From positions 990 through 64,989 of the forward strand of contig CAJTLV010000006.1 of assembly GCA_910577435.1 (NCBI GenBank): a DNA stretch of 64,000 bases. The letters run 5' to 3'. The notes below the pieces were generated by a model. It did no database searches, had not been told where the DNA came from, and saw only the letters and a program-made list of their open reading frames with translations. A program made the translations under genes and the position numbers. Each line of letters starts with the position of its first letter. Position 1 is the first letter of the stretch. This DNA is from an uncultured Christensenella sp. (lineage in GTDB: Bacteria; Bacillota; Clostridia; Christensenellales; Pumilibacteraceae). This document shows positions 35,415-44,013 of this stretch, one piece after another.

Positions 35415-35873
35415 TCAGCTGTGCAAGAAACGGCGCATTTCGTCTATGTTTTTCTGTTGAACGTACAGCAGTTTATATCCGATATTTTTGATGTCGTTAT
35501 CTACGTCGGCAAAATCGCTTATCTTACTCGTGCATTCTGTAACGCCCTTAGTAGTGCCGTCGATTATCATTTTTGCGACCTCGCTGTCGGCGGTATCGTC
35601 CTTGATCTTCATATCGATCATAATTCCCGCCATTTTGCGCGGTATTGCGCCGACGGGCTTCGGGTGTTCGTCGCGTTCGTCCAGCTTAGCCGTTATCTGT
35701 GCGCATACGTCCGAATAATCGAATATATCTTTTTCCACCGCTTCGCGCAGTTCGCCCGGACCGATGTTGTTGTTTACGTGTTCGAGCGTGTCTCTGCCCA
35801 TCTGCGCCGCTTGGTGCAGCTGTTTGAGAAACTCTACCTCGCGATCTACCGCCATACTTTCTTCCTTGTTCAT
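35415..35873 (-). CDS. Uncharacterised helical protein downstream of spmB
   Basis: 152 aa from the ATG at 35873, which has GGAGG 5 nt upstream; the much longer open frame to 36527 runs antisense-frame through spmB and is not coding. The protein is all-helical and charged (REVEFLKQLHQAAQMGRDTL ... YKLLYVQQKNIDEMRRFL) and could form a four-helix bundle. The regular His/Glu positions recall ferritin-like spore proteins, but I cannot assign a family. It is co-directional with spmA-spmB. Confidence 0.7.
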   Translation of the reverse strand: MNKEESMAVDREVEFLKQLHQAAQMGRDTLEHVNNNIGPGELREAVEKDIFDYSDVCAQITAKLDERDEHPKPVGAIPRKMAGIMIDMKIKDDTADSEVAKMIIDGTTKGVTECTSKISDFADVDNDIKNIGYKLLYVQQKNIDEMRRFLHS

Positions 35874-35938
35874 AGTTACCTCCGAATCTAGTGTGTGCAG
35901 GAAGTCGGCATATAATTCGGAATCGAATACGTCAGAGC

Positions 35939-36445
35939 TCAGAAAAACCGCAATAGGAAGCACCCGACTATGCAACCCGTGTAAGTCGCGACGAGCGCGA
36001 CGGGTATGGCGTAGCGCAAGCGCCTGACGTGCGATTGCGAGAAATATATAGTGGAAATGTAAAAGACGGTCTCGCTCGATCCGTATATGACTGATGCACA
36101 CCTGCCTACATAGCTGTCCGCGCCGTAATTTTCGTAAATGCCGTCGAGGATGGCGAGCGAACCCGCGCCCGATACGGGACGCAGAAACATCAGTTCGGCA
36201 AGTTCTTTGGGCAGTCCGACCGCGCCGAGTACGGGCGACATAGCGTTCGCAAGGTAGGTCGATGCGCCCGAAACGCGAAACGCCTCCACCGCGACCATAA
36301 CCGCCAAAAGATACGGAAACACATTTACAGTCAGATTGACAGCCTGCCGCGCGCCGTCTATGAATCCGCCGTAAGGCTCGCGCCGTTTGATGAACGACGC
36401 GATAAGCACAAGCAGAAATATTACGGGAATTATGTATGCGCTCAC
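35939..36445 (-). CDS. spmB: Spore maturation protein B
   Basis: 168 aa with several membrane segments and the nucleoside-recognition (Gate) signature: FLRPVSGAGSLAILDGIYEN, then SSETVFYISTIYF. SpmB acts with SpmA in spore core dehydration. It overlaps spmA by 4 bp. Its presence is one of the best pointers to a spore-forming lineage. Confidence 0.9.
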   Translation of the reverse strand: MSAYIIPVIFLLVLIASFIKRREPYGGFIDGARQAVNLTVNVFPYLLAVMVAVEAFRVSGASTYLANAMSPVLGAVGLPKELAELMFLRPVSGAGSLAILDGIYENYGADSYVGRCASVIYGSSETVFYISTIYFSQSHVRRLRYAIPVALVATYTGCIVGCFLLRFF

Positions 36446-37131
36446 AGTCCGACCGCCTTTGCCTTGCGCTTGGCTCTTTTTGCGGTTTTATTTCGACTGC
36501 GGCGTTTGCGCTTTTCGGCGCGGGCATTTTTTTGATTTTTGTTTGCGTTTTCGCCGTCTTTAATTTTTTTGGGGCGGTCGAAGATCTTAGCGCATATCTT
36601 AACGCCGATTATGCCGATAGCGGTAGAAAGAACCGTCGCGACGAGCGACGGAAACAGAAAATCGGCGGGGTTTGCCGAACCTGCCGTAGCTCGCATTCCG
36701 ATGACCGTCGTCGGCAGTATTTGCAAGCTAGTCGCCGAAATGACGGTAAGCATTATCATATCCGTCGAGGCGCGCGTCGAGCCGTTATCCATTCGGTTTA
36801 TCGCGGTGATCGCCATAGGAGTGGCGGCGTTGCCAAGTCCCAACAGGTTCGCGGAAACATTCATCGTTATATATTTCCGCGTCTCCGCGTCGCACGACGG
36901 GAACAGCCGCGAGATCACGGGACGTAACAGTTTTTCGAGACCGCGCGACAGTCCCAATCGCTCGATAAGGGAGAAGAAACCCAGCCAGAACGCATACAGC
37001 GCCATAAGGTTGAGCGACAGCTCGACAGCGCCGTGCGCTCCGTCGATCATCGCATTGACAGCCGCCGACGGGTTAGTGAAGATCATCAGTCCGAGCGAGA
37101 CGGACAGCATAATGAGCCATATAGTCGCCAT
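36442..37131 (-). CDS. spmA: Spore maturation protein A
   Basis: 229 aa; hydrophobic with the conserved NVSANLLGLGNAATPMA segment (about 106-122), followed by a highly basic C-terminal tail (ENANKNQKNARAEKRKRRSR...) that is longer than in most SpmA proteins. First gene of spmA-spmB, coupled by a 4-bp overlap. Confidence 0.9.
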   Translation of the reverse strand: MATIWLIMLSVSLGLMIFTNPSAAVNAMIDGAHGAVELSLNLMALYAFWLGFFSLIERLGLSRGLEKLLRPVISRLFPSCDAETRKYITMNVSANLLGLGNAATPMAITAINRMDNGSTRASTDMIMLTVISATSLQILPTTVIGMRATAGSANPADFLFPSLVATVLSTAIGIIGVKICAKIFDRPKKIKDGENANKNQKNARAEKRKRRSRNKTAKRAKRKAKAVGL

Positions 37132-37248
37132 ACGCCTATTTATATGATTGTCCGACGAAACAAATACCGATGTATTGACGCGCGCAGTCGATGTGTGTTA
37201 CAATATCGATGCGCCTAACTTTTAAGCGTAAAGCGGCGCGGAAAGAAA

Positions 37249-38535
37249 ATGAACGAGTATCTATTCAAACAAATGCGCGAGCTTCTCGGTTCGCGCTATG
37301 ACGATTTTGTCCGCGCATACGATACAAAACCGCGTCGCAAGTCGTTGCGCGTCAATACGCTCAAAATAAGCGAAAGCGAGTTCGCCGCGCTCTGCGGATA
37401 CGAGCTTGCGCCCAACCCGCTTTGCGCGCAGTCGTTCTATACGACTGTCAAGCCGTCGCTCGATCCGCTGTACCACGCAGGGCTTTATTATATGCAGGAA
37501 GCGTCCGCGTCGGCGGCAGTCGCGGCGTTTTCGCCGTTCATAGGCGAGCGCGTGTTCGATCTGTGCGCCGCGCCCGGCGGAAAGACGACGCAGGCGGCGG
37601 CGTTTATGAATGGTCGCGGCGTGATTTATTGCAATGACGTCGAATCGAAGCGTGTGCGCGTGCTGTGTGAAAACATAGAACGATTGGGCGTTACGAATGC
37701 GGTCGTGACGAGTGCTACGGCGGGCGGTTATCGTGCGGCAGGGTTCGATGGGTACTTCGACACGCTTATAGTCGACGCGCCGTGCAGCGGCGGGGGAATG
37801 ACGCGCAACGAGGACGTTCCGCTTAGCGCCGAGATCGTCGCGGGTTGCGCGGCGCGACAGCGCGATATTTTAAAAGACGCGGCGGAACTTGTCGCGGACG
37901 GCGGATATATGCTGTACAGTACCTGCACGTTTTCACGCGAGGAGAACGAGGACAATATCGAATTTTTGGCGGCGCGCGGGTTTACGACTGTCGATATTCC
38001 GCTACGCGCGGGCGAAGTGCGCGGCATAGATATGCCCGACGCGCGTCGTATTTATCCGATGAACTTCGATGGCGAGGGACATTTTTATTGCGTTCTGCGC
38101 AAGAACGGCGGCACACAGCCGACCATACGATGTGAGCGAGTAAAGCGCTCGACGGTCAAGATCGGCGGACTCGAATTGACCGTCGACGGAAAAAACGGCG
38201 AGCAGTATATCCGAGACTTCGAAGTGCCGCGACTGCACGGCGGCGTCGGAATTGTGCGCGCGGGCGTGCGCGTGGCGGTCGACGGCGAGTATACGTATGC
38301 GCTGAGTCACGCTTTGAAGAAAGAACAGATCGAAATGGCGGGAGCGGTAGAGCTGGGCGACGACGCAACAAAGTACATTCGCGGCGAGCAGTTGGAAATA
38401 AACGCGCCGCGCGGATTTTGTATCGCGACGGTAAGCGGCTATGCGCTCGGTTGGGTCAAGTCCGCGCCGTCGGGCAACGGCGACAATGTTCTGAAAAACC
38501 TGTACCCGAAAGGACTCAGAATAAATCGGAATTAA
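37249..38535 (+). CDS. rRNA (cytosine-5) methyltransferase of the NOL1/NOP2/Sun family (RsmF-like)
   Basis: 428 aa. The Rossmann methyltransferase has VFDLCAAPGGKTTQ (motif I, about 103-116), DAPCSGGGMTRN (motif IV) and YSTCTFSREENEDN with the catalytic Cys (motif VI). The C-terminal 130 residues form a PUA-like RNA-binding part as in RsmF of Firmicutes. It probably methylates a 16S rRNA cytosine. GGAAAG precedes the ATG. A monocistronic core gene. Confidence 0.9.
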   Translation: MNEYLFKQMRELLGSRYDDFVRAYDTKPRRKSLRVNTLKISESEFAALCGYELAPNPLCAQSFYTTVKPSLDPLYHAGLYYMQEASASAAVAAFSPFIGERVFDLCAAPGGKTTQAAAFMNGRGVIYCNDVESKRVRVLCENIERLGVTNAVVTSATAGGYRAAGFDGYFDTLIVDAPCSGGGMTRNEDVPLSAEIVAGCAARQRDILKDAAELVADGGYMLYSTCTFSREENEDNIEFLAARGFTTVDIPLRAGEVRGIDMPDARRIYPMNFDGEGHFYCVLRKNGGTQPTIRCERVKRSTVKIGGLELTVDGKNGEQYIRDFEVPRLHGGVGIVRAGVRVAVDGEYTYALSHALKKEQIEMAGAVELGDDATKYIRGEQLEINAPRGFCIATVSGYALGWVKSAPSGNGDNVLKNLYPKGLRINRN

Positions 38536-38549
38536 GACCGTCCGATCGT

Positions 38550-38578
38550 TTGACATCGGTAAATGGATATAGTATAAT
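38550..38578 (+). promoter_or_regulatory. Promoter of the riboswitch-controlled transporter
   Basis: TTGACA (38550-38555), 17-bp spacer, TATAAT (38573-38578); the riboswitch begins about 7 nt downstream. Confidence 0.85.
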
Positions 38579-38584
38579 CACATA

Positions 38585-38626
38585 TGAGATGTTCCTTGCA
38601 TAACCATCTCGATAAAAAACAAGGAG
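38585..38626 (+). promoter_or_regulatory. preQ1-I riboswitch
   Basis: P1 stem GAGATG (38586-38591) with CATCTC (38605-38610); L1 begins TTCCTTG; an A-rich GATAAAAAACAAGGAG tail follows (38611-38626). CTTG in the loop can pair with CAAG in the tail (P2 pseudoknot), which takes in the AAGGAG ribosome binding site, so preQ1 binding should block translation. The downstream gene is a queuosine-precursor transporter, as expected. Confidence 0.85.
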
Positions 38627-38635
38627 TCAATTAAA

Positions 38636-39427
38636 TTGAAAGACAGGATCAAAAGAGAGTTCGGAGAGTTTGTGTTGCTTATACGGTCGGTGCCGCCTAT
38701 GTTTTTGGCGGTATTTGTTATTGCTCTTATCGCAATGAATTTACTTGCGAACAAGAGTATTAATACCGGTTTGGATTGGCTGGCGCTCGATTGCGGTATT
38801 ATAGTGTCGTGGATCGCGTTTCTTGTTATGGATGTGATGGCAAAGCACTTCGGTGCGAAAGCGTCTACCGAGTTGTCTATTATAGCCGTGATAGTTAATT
38901 TGATTTGTTGTTTATTGTTCTTCACGGCGAGCAAAATTCCGGGCGTGTGGGGCGAATCGTATGTCGACGGGAGCGAGACGGTTATAAATACCGCGCTCGA
39001 TAATACGTTCGGCGGAACGTGGTATGTGCTACTCGGCAGTACGGTAGCATTCGTCGCGTCGGCTGTCGTCAATAACGGTTTGAACTTTTTGATAGGCAAG
39101 GCATTCAAAAAGAAACCGGACGGATTCGGCGCGTATGCCTGCCGCGCATATGTTTCGACGGCGGTCGCGCAGTTCGTAGACAACCTTGTGTTTGCTTTCT
39201 TGGTCAGCAAGATATTCTTCGGTTGGAGCGCCGTTTCCTGCATTGTATGTGCTTTGACGGGAATGGTCGTAGAACTTTTATGCGAAGTCGCGTTCTCTCA
39301 CGTCGGCTATCTCATTTGCAAGCGTTGGAAAGCGCGCGGCGTAGGTAATGATTATTTCGCGTTCAGAGCGGCGATTGCATCGCAAAGCGAAAAGACGGAC
39401 GATAGTTTGGAAGGGAAAGCGGCGTGA
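38636..39427 (+). CDS. Queuosine-precursor transporter (VUT/YhhQ family)
   Basis: 263 aa with about six membrane segments, matching the vitamin uptake transporter family; DVMAKHFGAKAS (about 66-77) corresponds to the conserved DVxAExYG region. TTG start 9 nt after AAGGAG. The 5' leader carries a preQ1-I riboswitch, which supports uptake of preQ0/preQ1 or queuine as its role. The stop codon overlaps the GTG of the SDR gene. Confidence 0.85.
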   Translation: MKDRIKREFGEFVLLIRSVPPMFLAVFVIALIAMNLLANKSINTGLDWLALDCGIIVSWIAFLVMDVMAKHFGAKASTELSIIAVIVNLICCLLFFTASKIPGVWGESYVDGSETVINTALDNTFGGTWYVLLGSTVAFVASAVVNNGLNFLIGKAFKKKPDGFGAYACRAYVSTAVAQFVDNLVFAFLVSKIFFGWSAVSCIVCALTGMVVELLCEVAFSHVGYLICKRWKARGVGNDYFAFRAAIASQSEKTDDSLEGKAA

Positions 39428-40071
39428 ATATACTTATAACCGGCACAGGTAGAGGAATAGGTAAGGCGATAGCCGAGAAGTTTTTGACGCACGGTCACGA
39501 CGTGACGGGATTCGATATTTTGCCGTCGTCGATCTCGCACGCGAAATACACGCATTACGTTGCAGACGTCGCAGCGGGAGAACTGCCCGACATTCCGAAC
39601 GTTGAAGTTCTTGTCAACAATGCGGGCGTGCAAAACAGCGGCGCTGACATCGACGTAAATCTTAAAGGGGTCATTCGCGTAACCGAAAAGTATGCGTTTT
39701 CGGAGAGTATCAAAAGCGTTCTGTTCATCGCGTCGGCAAGCGCGAGTACGGGCGCGGAATTCCCCGAATATGCCGCGAGCAAGGGCGGCGTAGTGGCGTA
39801 TATGAAGAACGTCGCGTCGCGCGTGGCGCGGTTCGGCGCGACGGCTAACAGCCTTTCGCCCGGCGGAGTGCTTACAAAATCGAACGCGCACGTCATCGAC
39901 GATCCAAAGCTGTGGCGGCAGATAATGGACGTGACACCGCTCAAAAAATGGGCGACCGAAGAAGAAATAGCCGAATGGGCGTATTTCGTCGCCGCTGTGA
40001 ACAGATCTATGACCGCGCAGGATATTCTGATCGATAACGGCGAGGCGAGCGATTTTACGTTCGTGTGGTAG
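39424..40071 (+). CDS. Short-chain dehydrogenase/reductase
   Basis: 215 aa classical SDR: cofactor motif TGTGRGIG (about 6-13), VNNAG (about 64-68), catalytic Ser in FIASASAST and YAASK (Tyr, Lys). GTG start inside the transporter's last codons, so translated with it and possibly under the same riboswitch. The substrate is unknown; a nucleotide-sugar, fatty-acid or sugar-alcohol role would all fit. Confidence 0.85.
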   Translation: MNILITGTGRGIGKAIAEKFLTHGHDVTGFDILPSSISHAKYTHYVADVAAGELPDIPNVEVLVNNAGVQNSGADIDVNLKGVIRVTEKYAFSESIKSVLFIASASASTGAEFPEYAASKGGVVAYMKNVASRVARFGATANSLSPGGVLTKSNAHVIDDPKLWRQIMDVTPLKKWATEEEIAEWAYFVAAVNRSMTAQDILIDNGEASDFTFVW

Positions 40072-40150
40072 TAAATTAATTCGGAATAGAAGGGTCGTCT
40101 GCTGCGTTAACGAATTATTTTGTTTTACGGTGGAATTTCGATAAAAATTG

Positions 40151-40159
40151 TGCTATAAT
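40151..40159 (+). promoter_or_regulatory. Extended -10 promoter of the SPL-like gene
   Basis: TGCTATAAT (TGn plus consensus TATAAT at 40154-40159), 28 bp before the ATG. Confidence 0.55.
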
Positions 40160-40187
40160 ATGAGAAATCTTTTTATTCGAGAGAAGT

Positions 40188-41060
40188 ATGCACTATTCGA
40201 CCGTAAAGGGAATACTGTCGGCGCAGAACGGAATGAATCTTTTTCGCGGCTGCACGCACGGTTGCATATATTGCGACGCGCGTAGCGCTTGTTACCGAAT
40301 GGATCACGATTTCGAGGACGTCGAGGTCAAGCAAAACGCTCCGGAATTGTTGGAGAACGCGCTTAGGCGCAAGCGCAAGCGCTGTATGATAGGCACGGGC
40401 TCGATGTCCGATCCGTACATACCGCTCGAACAAAATTTGCGCTTGACCCGACGGATAATGGAGATCGTTTACGAACAGGGATTCGGAATGACCGTCCAAA
40501 CCAAGTCCGACGGCATTTTACGCGATCTCGATCTAATTTGCAAGATAAACGACAGGGCGAAGTTTGTCGTGCAGACGACTCTCACAACTGCCGACGAAAC
40601 GCTTTGCAAAAAGATCGAGCCGAATGTCGCAACTACCGCCGCGCGCGTTAAAATGCTTAAAATAATGCGCGACAACGGTATTCCCACCGTTGTGTGGCTG
40701 TCGCCCATACTTCCGTTTATTAACGACACGACCGAAAATATCGACGCGATCCTCGATTACTGTGTCGACGCGGGCGTATACGGCATAATCTGTTTCGGAA
40801 TGGGTATGACGCTTCGCGAAGGCAACCGCGAATATTTCTACGCAAAACTTGATGAGACGTTCAACGGCGTAAAGGCGAAGTATATACGTGCGTTCGGCAA
40901 CAGCTATGAGGTGCCAAGCCCCAACAGCTATGCGCTCACTGAGCTGTTTAACAGGCGGTGCGACGACGCGGGTATACTTCGCGACAACTCCAAGATTTTC
41001 AAATACTTACACGAATATCCGAGCGGTGACAAGTTCGAGCAGCTCAGTTTCTTCGAATGA
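40188..41060 (+). CDS. Radical SAM protein, spore photoproduct lyase-like (COG1533)
   Basis: 290 aa. The radical SAM cluster motif is CTHGCIYC (CxxxCxxC, about 23-30) in NLFRGCTHGCIYCDAR, followed by the GTGSMSDPYIPLE and MTVQTKSD segments found in SplB-related proteins. Such proteins use SAM radical chemistry; those called 'SPL-like' are often of unproven function, while true SplB repairs spore DNA photoproducts. The GxGSxSDPY motif favours the Rv2578c/SPL-like group over true SplB. Confidence 0.8.
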   Translation: MHYSTVKGILSAQNGMNLFRGCTHGCIYCDARSACYRMDHDFEDVEVKQNAPELLENALRRKRKRCMIGTGSMSDPYIPLEQNLRLTRRIMEIVYEQGFGMTVQTKSDGILRDLDLICKINDRAKFVVQTTLTTADETLCKKIEPNVATTAARVKMLKIMRDNGIPTVVWLSPILPFINDTTENIDAILDYCVDAGVYGIICFGMGMTLREGNREYFYAKLDETFNGVKAKYIRAFGNSYEVPSPNSYALTELFNRRCDDAGILRDNSKIFKYLHEYPSGDKFEQLSFFE

Positions 41061-41081
41061 TGGCATTAACTAATATGATAG

Positions 41082-41482
41082 GACTTAGATCGTGCGACGC
41101 TCGATAGGATAGTGGAAACCGACAGTAAAATTCGGTTTTCTTATAATGCCGATAAAACCAAGATCCGCGCCATTCAGGGTCGTTCGTTTCACGTCGACGT
41201 GGAGATGACCGAGTGCGTACCGCCGGATATTCTGTATCACGGAACGGCGGAGAAGTACGTGCAAAGTATAAAGGATAGGGGCATAATCAAAAAGACGCGC
41301 AATTTCGTTCATTTGTCTAAGGATATTCCGACGGCTGAAAAGTGGGCGCGCGACACGGCGCGCCCGTTGTGTCCGAAATCGCCGCCGCAAAGATGTATAA
41401 CGACGGTTATAAGTTTTTCGTTTCGGCAAACGGAGTATGGCAGACCGAATACGTTCCCGTCGATTATATTACGGAATTATAG
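41082..41482 (+). pseudogene. kptA: kptA (tRNA/RNA 2'-phosphotransferase), truncated and frameshifted
   Basis: The frame LDRATLDRIVETDSKIRFSY continues into IRAIQGRSFHVDVEMTE and ILYHGTAEKYVQSI, then VHLSKDIPTAEK: clear KptA/Tpt1. Two lesions are visible. The first 45 or so residues are absent and a TAG stands in frame at 41079. Near 41340 a G is missing (GAAAAGTGGG), after which the KptA reading continues in the next frame as VVSEIAAAKMYNDGYKFFVS and GVWQTEYVPVDYITEL with a stop at 41480-41482. An open frame reading on to 41597 is a by-product of the shift. Confidence 0.85.
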
Positions 41483-41661
41483 CAAAACAAAATATTTAAT
41501 CAAGCAAACGGTAAGGCACTCCGAGATGTTTTCCGATGTGCCTTTTATTTGGTTAAATTGCCTTGTTCATCACGTTTTTGCGTTTGCCGCGCCGTAGGAA
41601 TGGGCGGTTTCGGCAGTTTGCCTGTAATGGGTATTCACACGAAAACACTTATATAAAAAAA

Positions 41662-41691
41662 GTACGAACTCACTTTGGCGTGTGTTCGTAC
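41662..41691. terminator. Terminator-like hairpin after recombinase 2
   Basis: GTACGAAC (41662-41669) with GTTCGTAC (41684-41691), extended by CAC/GTG, directly after the minus-strand recombinase stop. It could also belong to the element end. Confidence 0.6.
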
Positions 41692-41697
41692 AATACC

Positions 41698-43242
41698 CTA
41701 ATGGTGGGCGAGTGGTAATTGCGTTTGAACACTTGCGCCGTAAAGTTTGTCTAAAACCTCTTTGACCTCTGATAGCCGCACGTTTTCAATTTCCTTGCCG
41801 TTGCCTATCGTCAAAAGCGGGTTTATATAATCGTCAGCGACAAACACTTTATAAACAAGGTTGTCCATAATCTGCTTTTGGTGTTCCTTGTCGGCGGGGT
41901 TGCCTTTCAATAGGTGGGCTATATAGTCCAGCAAGTCGTTTTCGCTGACTTGCAAACCGCGCTCGTATTCTAACTGCGTTTTTTGGCTCTCTAAATCTTT
42001 TATCAGTTTTTCGTAGTCAGTCATTCGCTTTTCTATGCTTTCCCGCAGTAATGCGCTTTTCGCCTCGATAAACGCCGTTGTCATTTCCTCAATGTCCTTG
42101 CGCGCTTTCGCTATGCGTGTTTCAAGGCTCTTTATATTGTCCGCGCCCGTCCGCTTGTCGTAATACGCCAGCGTGTCGCGCACGGCTTTTTTTGCGTTCT
42201 CTTTGTCGCTCAAAAAGTTATGTACCGATTGAGTAACGTAAAATTCCAGTCGGTCTTTTTCCTCGCGGTGCTTGTCGCATTCGCCTTTTTTCTTGCGCTT
42301 GCAAGCATAGTATAGGTGCGTTTTGCCCGTCTTGCTCGTGCCGCCGTCTGCAACCATAGGCGTTTCACAACGTGCGCAGAACGCTTTGCCCGTCAATAGA
42401 TACGGCACACGCGCCGTCGCCGCTCCGCCCGCAAAATAGCGGTTTGCCGCAAGTCGTTTTTGAACGCGCTCAAATAGTGCTTTGTCAATAATAGCGGGGT
42501 ATGTGTTCGTGCATAGTCTTTCGCCAAAATAGAATTCGCCCGTGTACTTGGGGTTGACTATGTATTTATCAAACGATTTGCCCGTGAATGGCTTACCATT
42601 TAGGCGTTTGCCTTGTGCGTTGAGCGCGTCGGCAATTTCTTTTTTCGACACGCCCTTGTCGTACTCGGTAAAGACATAGCGCACGATTTCCGCTTGCTCC
42701 TCGTCGATTTCAACATACTTTATAAACTTGTCGCGTTTGCCCGCTATCGGCTCTTTGCGTATCTTGTAGCCATAAATCAGAAAACCGCCGCAAAACGTGC
42801 CGTTTTCCACGCTGGTGTCAAGTCCTATGCGCACACGCTTTGACAGTCGCTTGCTGTATTTCTCGTCGTTCCACTCCAAAAACATTTCGTAGAACTCGCC
42901 GCCTTCGTCGTCGCTGATGGGCTGGGTAGCCGATAATACCCGTATGCCGTAATCTTGTTTTAGCATTTCTTTATACATTATGCTGTCGCGACGGTTACGG
43001 GCGAAGCGGTCAAACATATACACGATTATGTACTGAAACGCGCCGCTGGCGGCGTCCTTAATCATACGTTGAAACGACGGGCGGCTGTCGTTCGTTCCCG
43101 TCCTTGCCTTGTCGTTGTATGCGTTGACAACATTGTAGCCTTGATTTGCCGCATACTCACGGCAAATGCGAATTTGGCTTTCTATTGACTGCTCATTTTG
43201 TCCTTGTGAACTGAAACGTGCATAAATAACTGCGTTTTTCAT
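41698..43242 (-). CDS. Large serine recombinase (second element)
   Basis: 514 aa. Resolvase domain opening VIYARFSSQGQNEQSIESQ with the catalytic Ser in ARFSS, DRFARN (about 78-83), recombinase domain (KSFDKYIVNPKYTGEFYFG), zinc ribbon CARCETPM ... CKRKKKGEC and a C-terminal coiled coil. It likely mobilises the 41.7-46.6 kb element, whose cargo is two HxlR-regulated genes. The codon use is intermediate between island and core. Nested palindromic DNA (43299-43470) lies immediately upstream. Confidence 0.9.
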   Translation of the reverse strand: MKNAVIYARFSSQGQNEQSIESQIRICREYAANQGYNVVNAYNDKARTGTNDSRPSFQRMIKDAASGAFQYIIVYMFDRFARNRRDSIMYKEMLKQDYGIRVLSATQPISDDEGGEFYEMFLEWNDEKYSKRLSKRVRIGLDTSVENGTFCGGFLIYGYKIRKEPIAGKRDKFIKYVEIDEEQAEIVRYVFTEYDKGVSKKEIADALNAQGKRLNGKPFTGKSFDKYIVNPKYTGEFYFGERLCTNTYPAIIDKALFERVQKRLAANRYFAGGAATARVPYLLTGKAFCARCETPMVADGGTSKTGKTHLYYACKRKKKGECDKHREEKDRLEFYVTQSVHNFLSDKENAKKAVRDTLAYYDKRTGADNIKSLETRIAKARKDIEEMTTAFIEAKSALLRESIEKRMTDYEKLIKDLESQKTQLEYERGLQVSENDLLDYIAHLLKGNPADKEHQKQIMDNLVYKVFVADDYINPLLTIGNGKEIENVRLSEVKEVLDKLYGASVQTQLPLAHH

Positions 43243-43298
43243 TGTCTGTTCCTTTGCGCCGTCTGCGTGTGTGCGGACTGCGGCTTAAAAATTTTGTT

Positions 43299-43470
43299 GT
43301 TCGCTTTGGTGCTTACCGTCTTAACCAGCCAAAAATGCCGCCGCAGGCAAATTGTCAAGGGTTTGCGCCGTAGGCGACGACGGTTTTATGCCTAACGGGA
43401 GATAAATCGTCGCCCTTTACAATTTGGCAAGGCGGCGTATTCCGTCCCCAGACGGTAAGCAAAAGCGAAC
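43299..43470. repeat. Nested bulged palindrome upstream of recombinase 2
   Basis: Outer arm GTTCGCTTT-GG-TGCTTACCGTCT (43299-43321) pairs with 43450-43470 apart from a 2-nt bulge; the middle arm AAATTGTCAAGGG pairs with CCCTTTACAATTT with one mismatch, flanked by GCCGCC/GGCGGC; the inner arm is GGCGACGA (43373-43380) with TCGTCGCC. It lies in the 258-bp gap between recombinase and HxlR genes, where no gene is seen. Confidence 0.7.
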
Positions 43471-43500
43471 ACAAAAACTATAAAATACTTAAAAAATGGA

Positions 43501-43887
43501 TTATCTTTTATTCAGCACATTTTCTAAACGTGTAAAATCATTTGCGGAACACGGTTGTCGTACCTTATTGATTGCGTATAGTTCAATACCGAATTTATAC
43601 ATTTCAATGACAGATTTACATAGTTTGTTGCCGAGTTCAGTCAAAGAATATTCAGTTTTAGGTGGCACTACGGGGTAAAGTACACGGTTGATTATGCCGT
43701 CGCTTTCAAGTTCTTTTAATTGTTCAGCAAGCATTTTTGGCGTTGCTTTTACAAGTTTTGCAAGTTCACTATAACGCAAAGTTCTATCAAACAAATAATA
43801 AATAATATCTAATTTATATTTGCCGCCTATAACTGCAATAGTTGCGTCTAACGGGCAACTGCAAGACATCAAAATATCAATATTCAT
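43501..43887 (-). CDS. HxlR-family transcriptional regulator (nitroreductase-linked)
   Basis: 128 aa winged-helix HxlR protein: CPLDATIAVIGGKYKLDIIY with the conserved N-terminal Cys (C9/C11 region) used for aldehyde or redox sensing in this family, then LRYSELAKLVKATPKMLAEQ and a wing ending VPPKTEYSLTELG. It is divergent from the nitroreductase gene and presumably controls it; promoters of both genes overlap in the 126-bp gap. Confidence 0.85.
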   Translation of the reverse strand: MNIDILMSCSCPLDATIAVIGGKYKLDIIYYLFDRTLRYSELAKLVKATPKMLAEQLKELESDGIINRVLYPVVPPKTEYSLTELGNKLCKSVIEMYKFGIELYAINKVRQPCSANDFTRLENVLNKR

Positions 43888-43941
43888 AAAAAACCTCCTT
43901 ATACTTTCTAAAAGGTAAGTATAGTACTTAAAAGTGCGTTC

Positions 43942-43970
43942 TTGACAAAATGAAAGTATAGATTTATTAT
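43942..43970 (+). promoter_or_regulatory. Promoter of the nitroreductase gene
   Basis: TTGACA (43942-43947), 17-bp spacer, TATTAT (43965-43970). ACTT/AAGT and TATACTT/AAGTATA inversions nearby (43910-43935) may be the HxlR operator. Confidence 0.65.
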
Positions 43971-44013
43971 AGTAGCAGACAAGTAATTTGTCAATATTTT
44001 TATGGAGGTTTCT

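Noticed and set aside
35415..36527. Open frame of 370 codons on the minus strand
   Set aside because: Its first two thirds lie out of frame within spmB and spmA and are Arg/His-rich shadow sequence; the real gene starts at 35873 after GGAGG.
24571..43242. The two serine recombinases as ends of one large element
   Set aside because: They share only the family layout, point in opposite directions and enclose core genes such as spmAB and the maltodextrin cluster; two separate elements are simpler.
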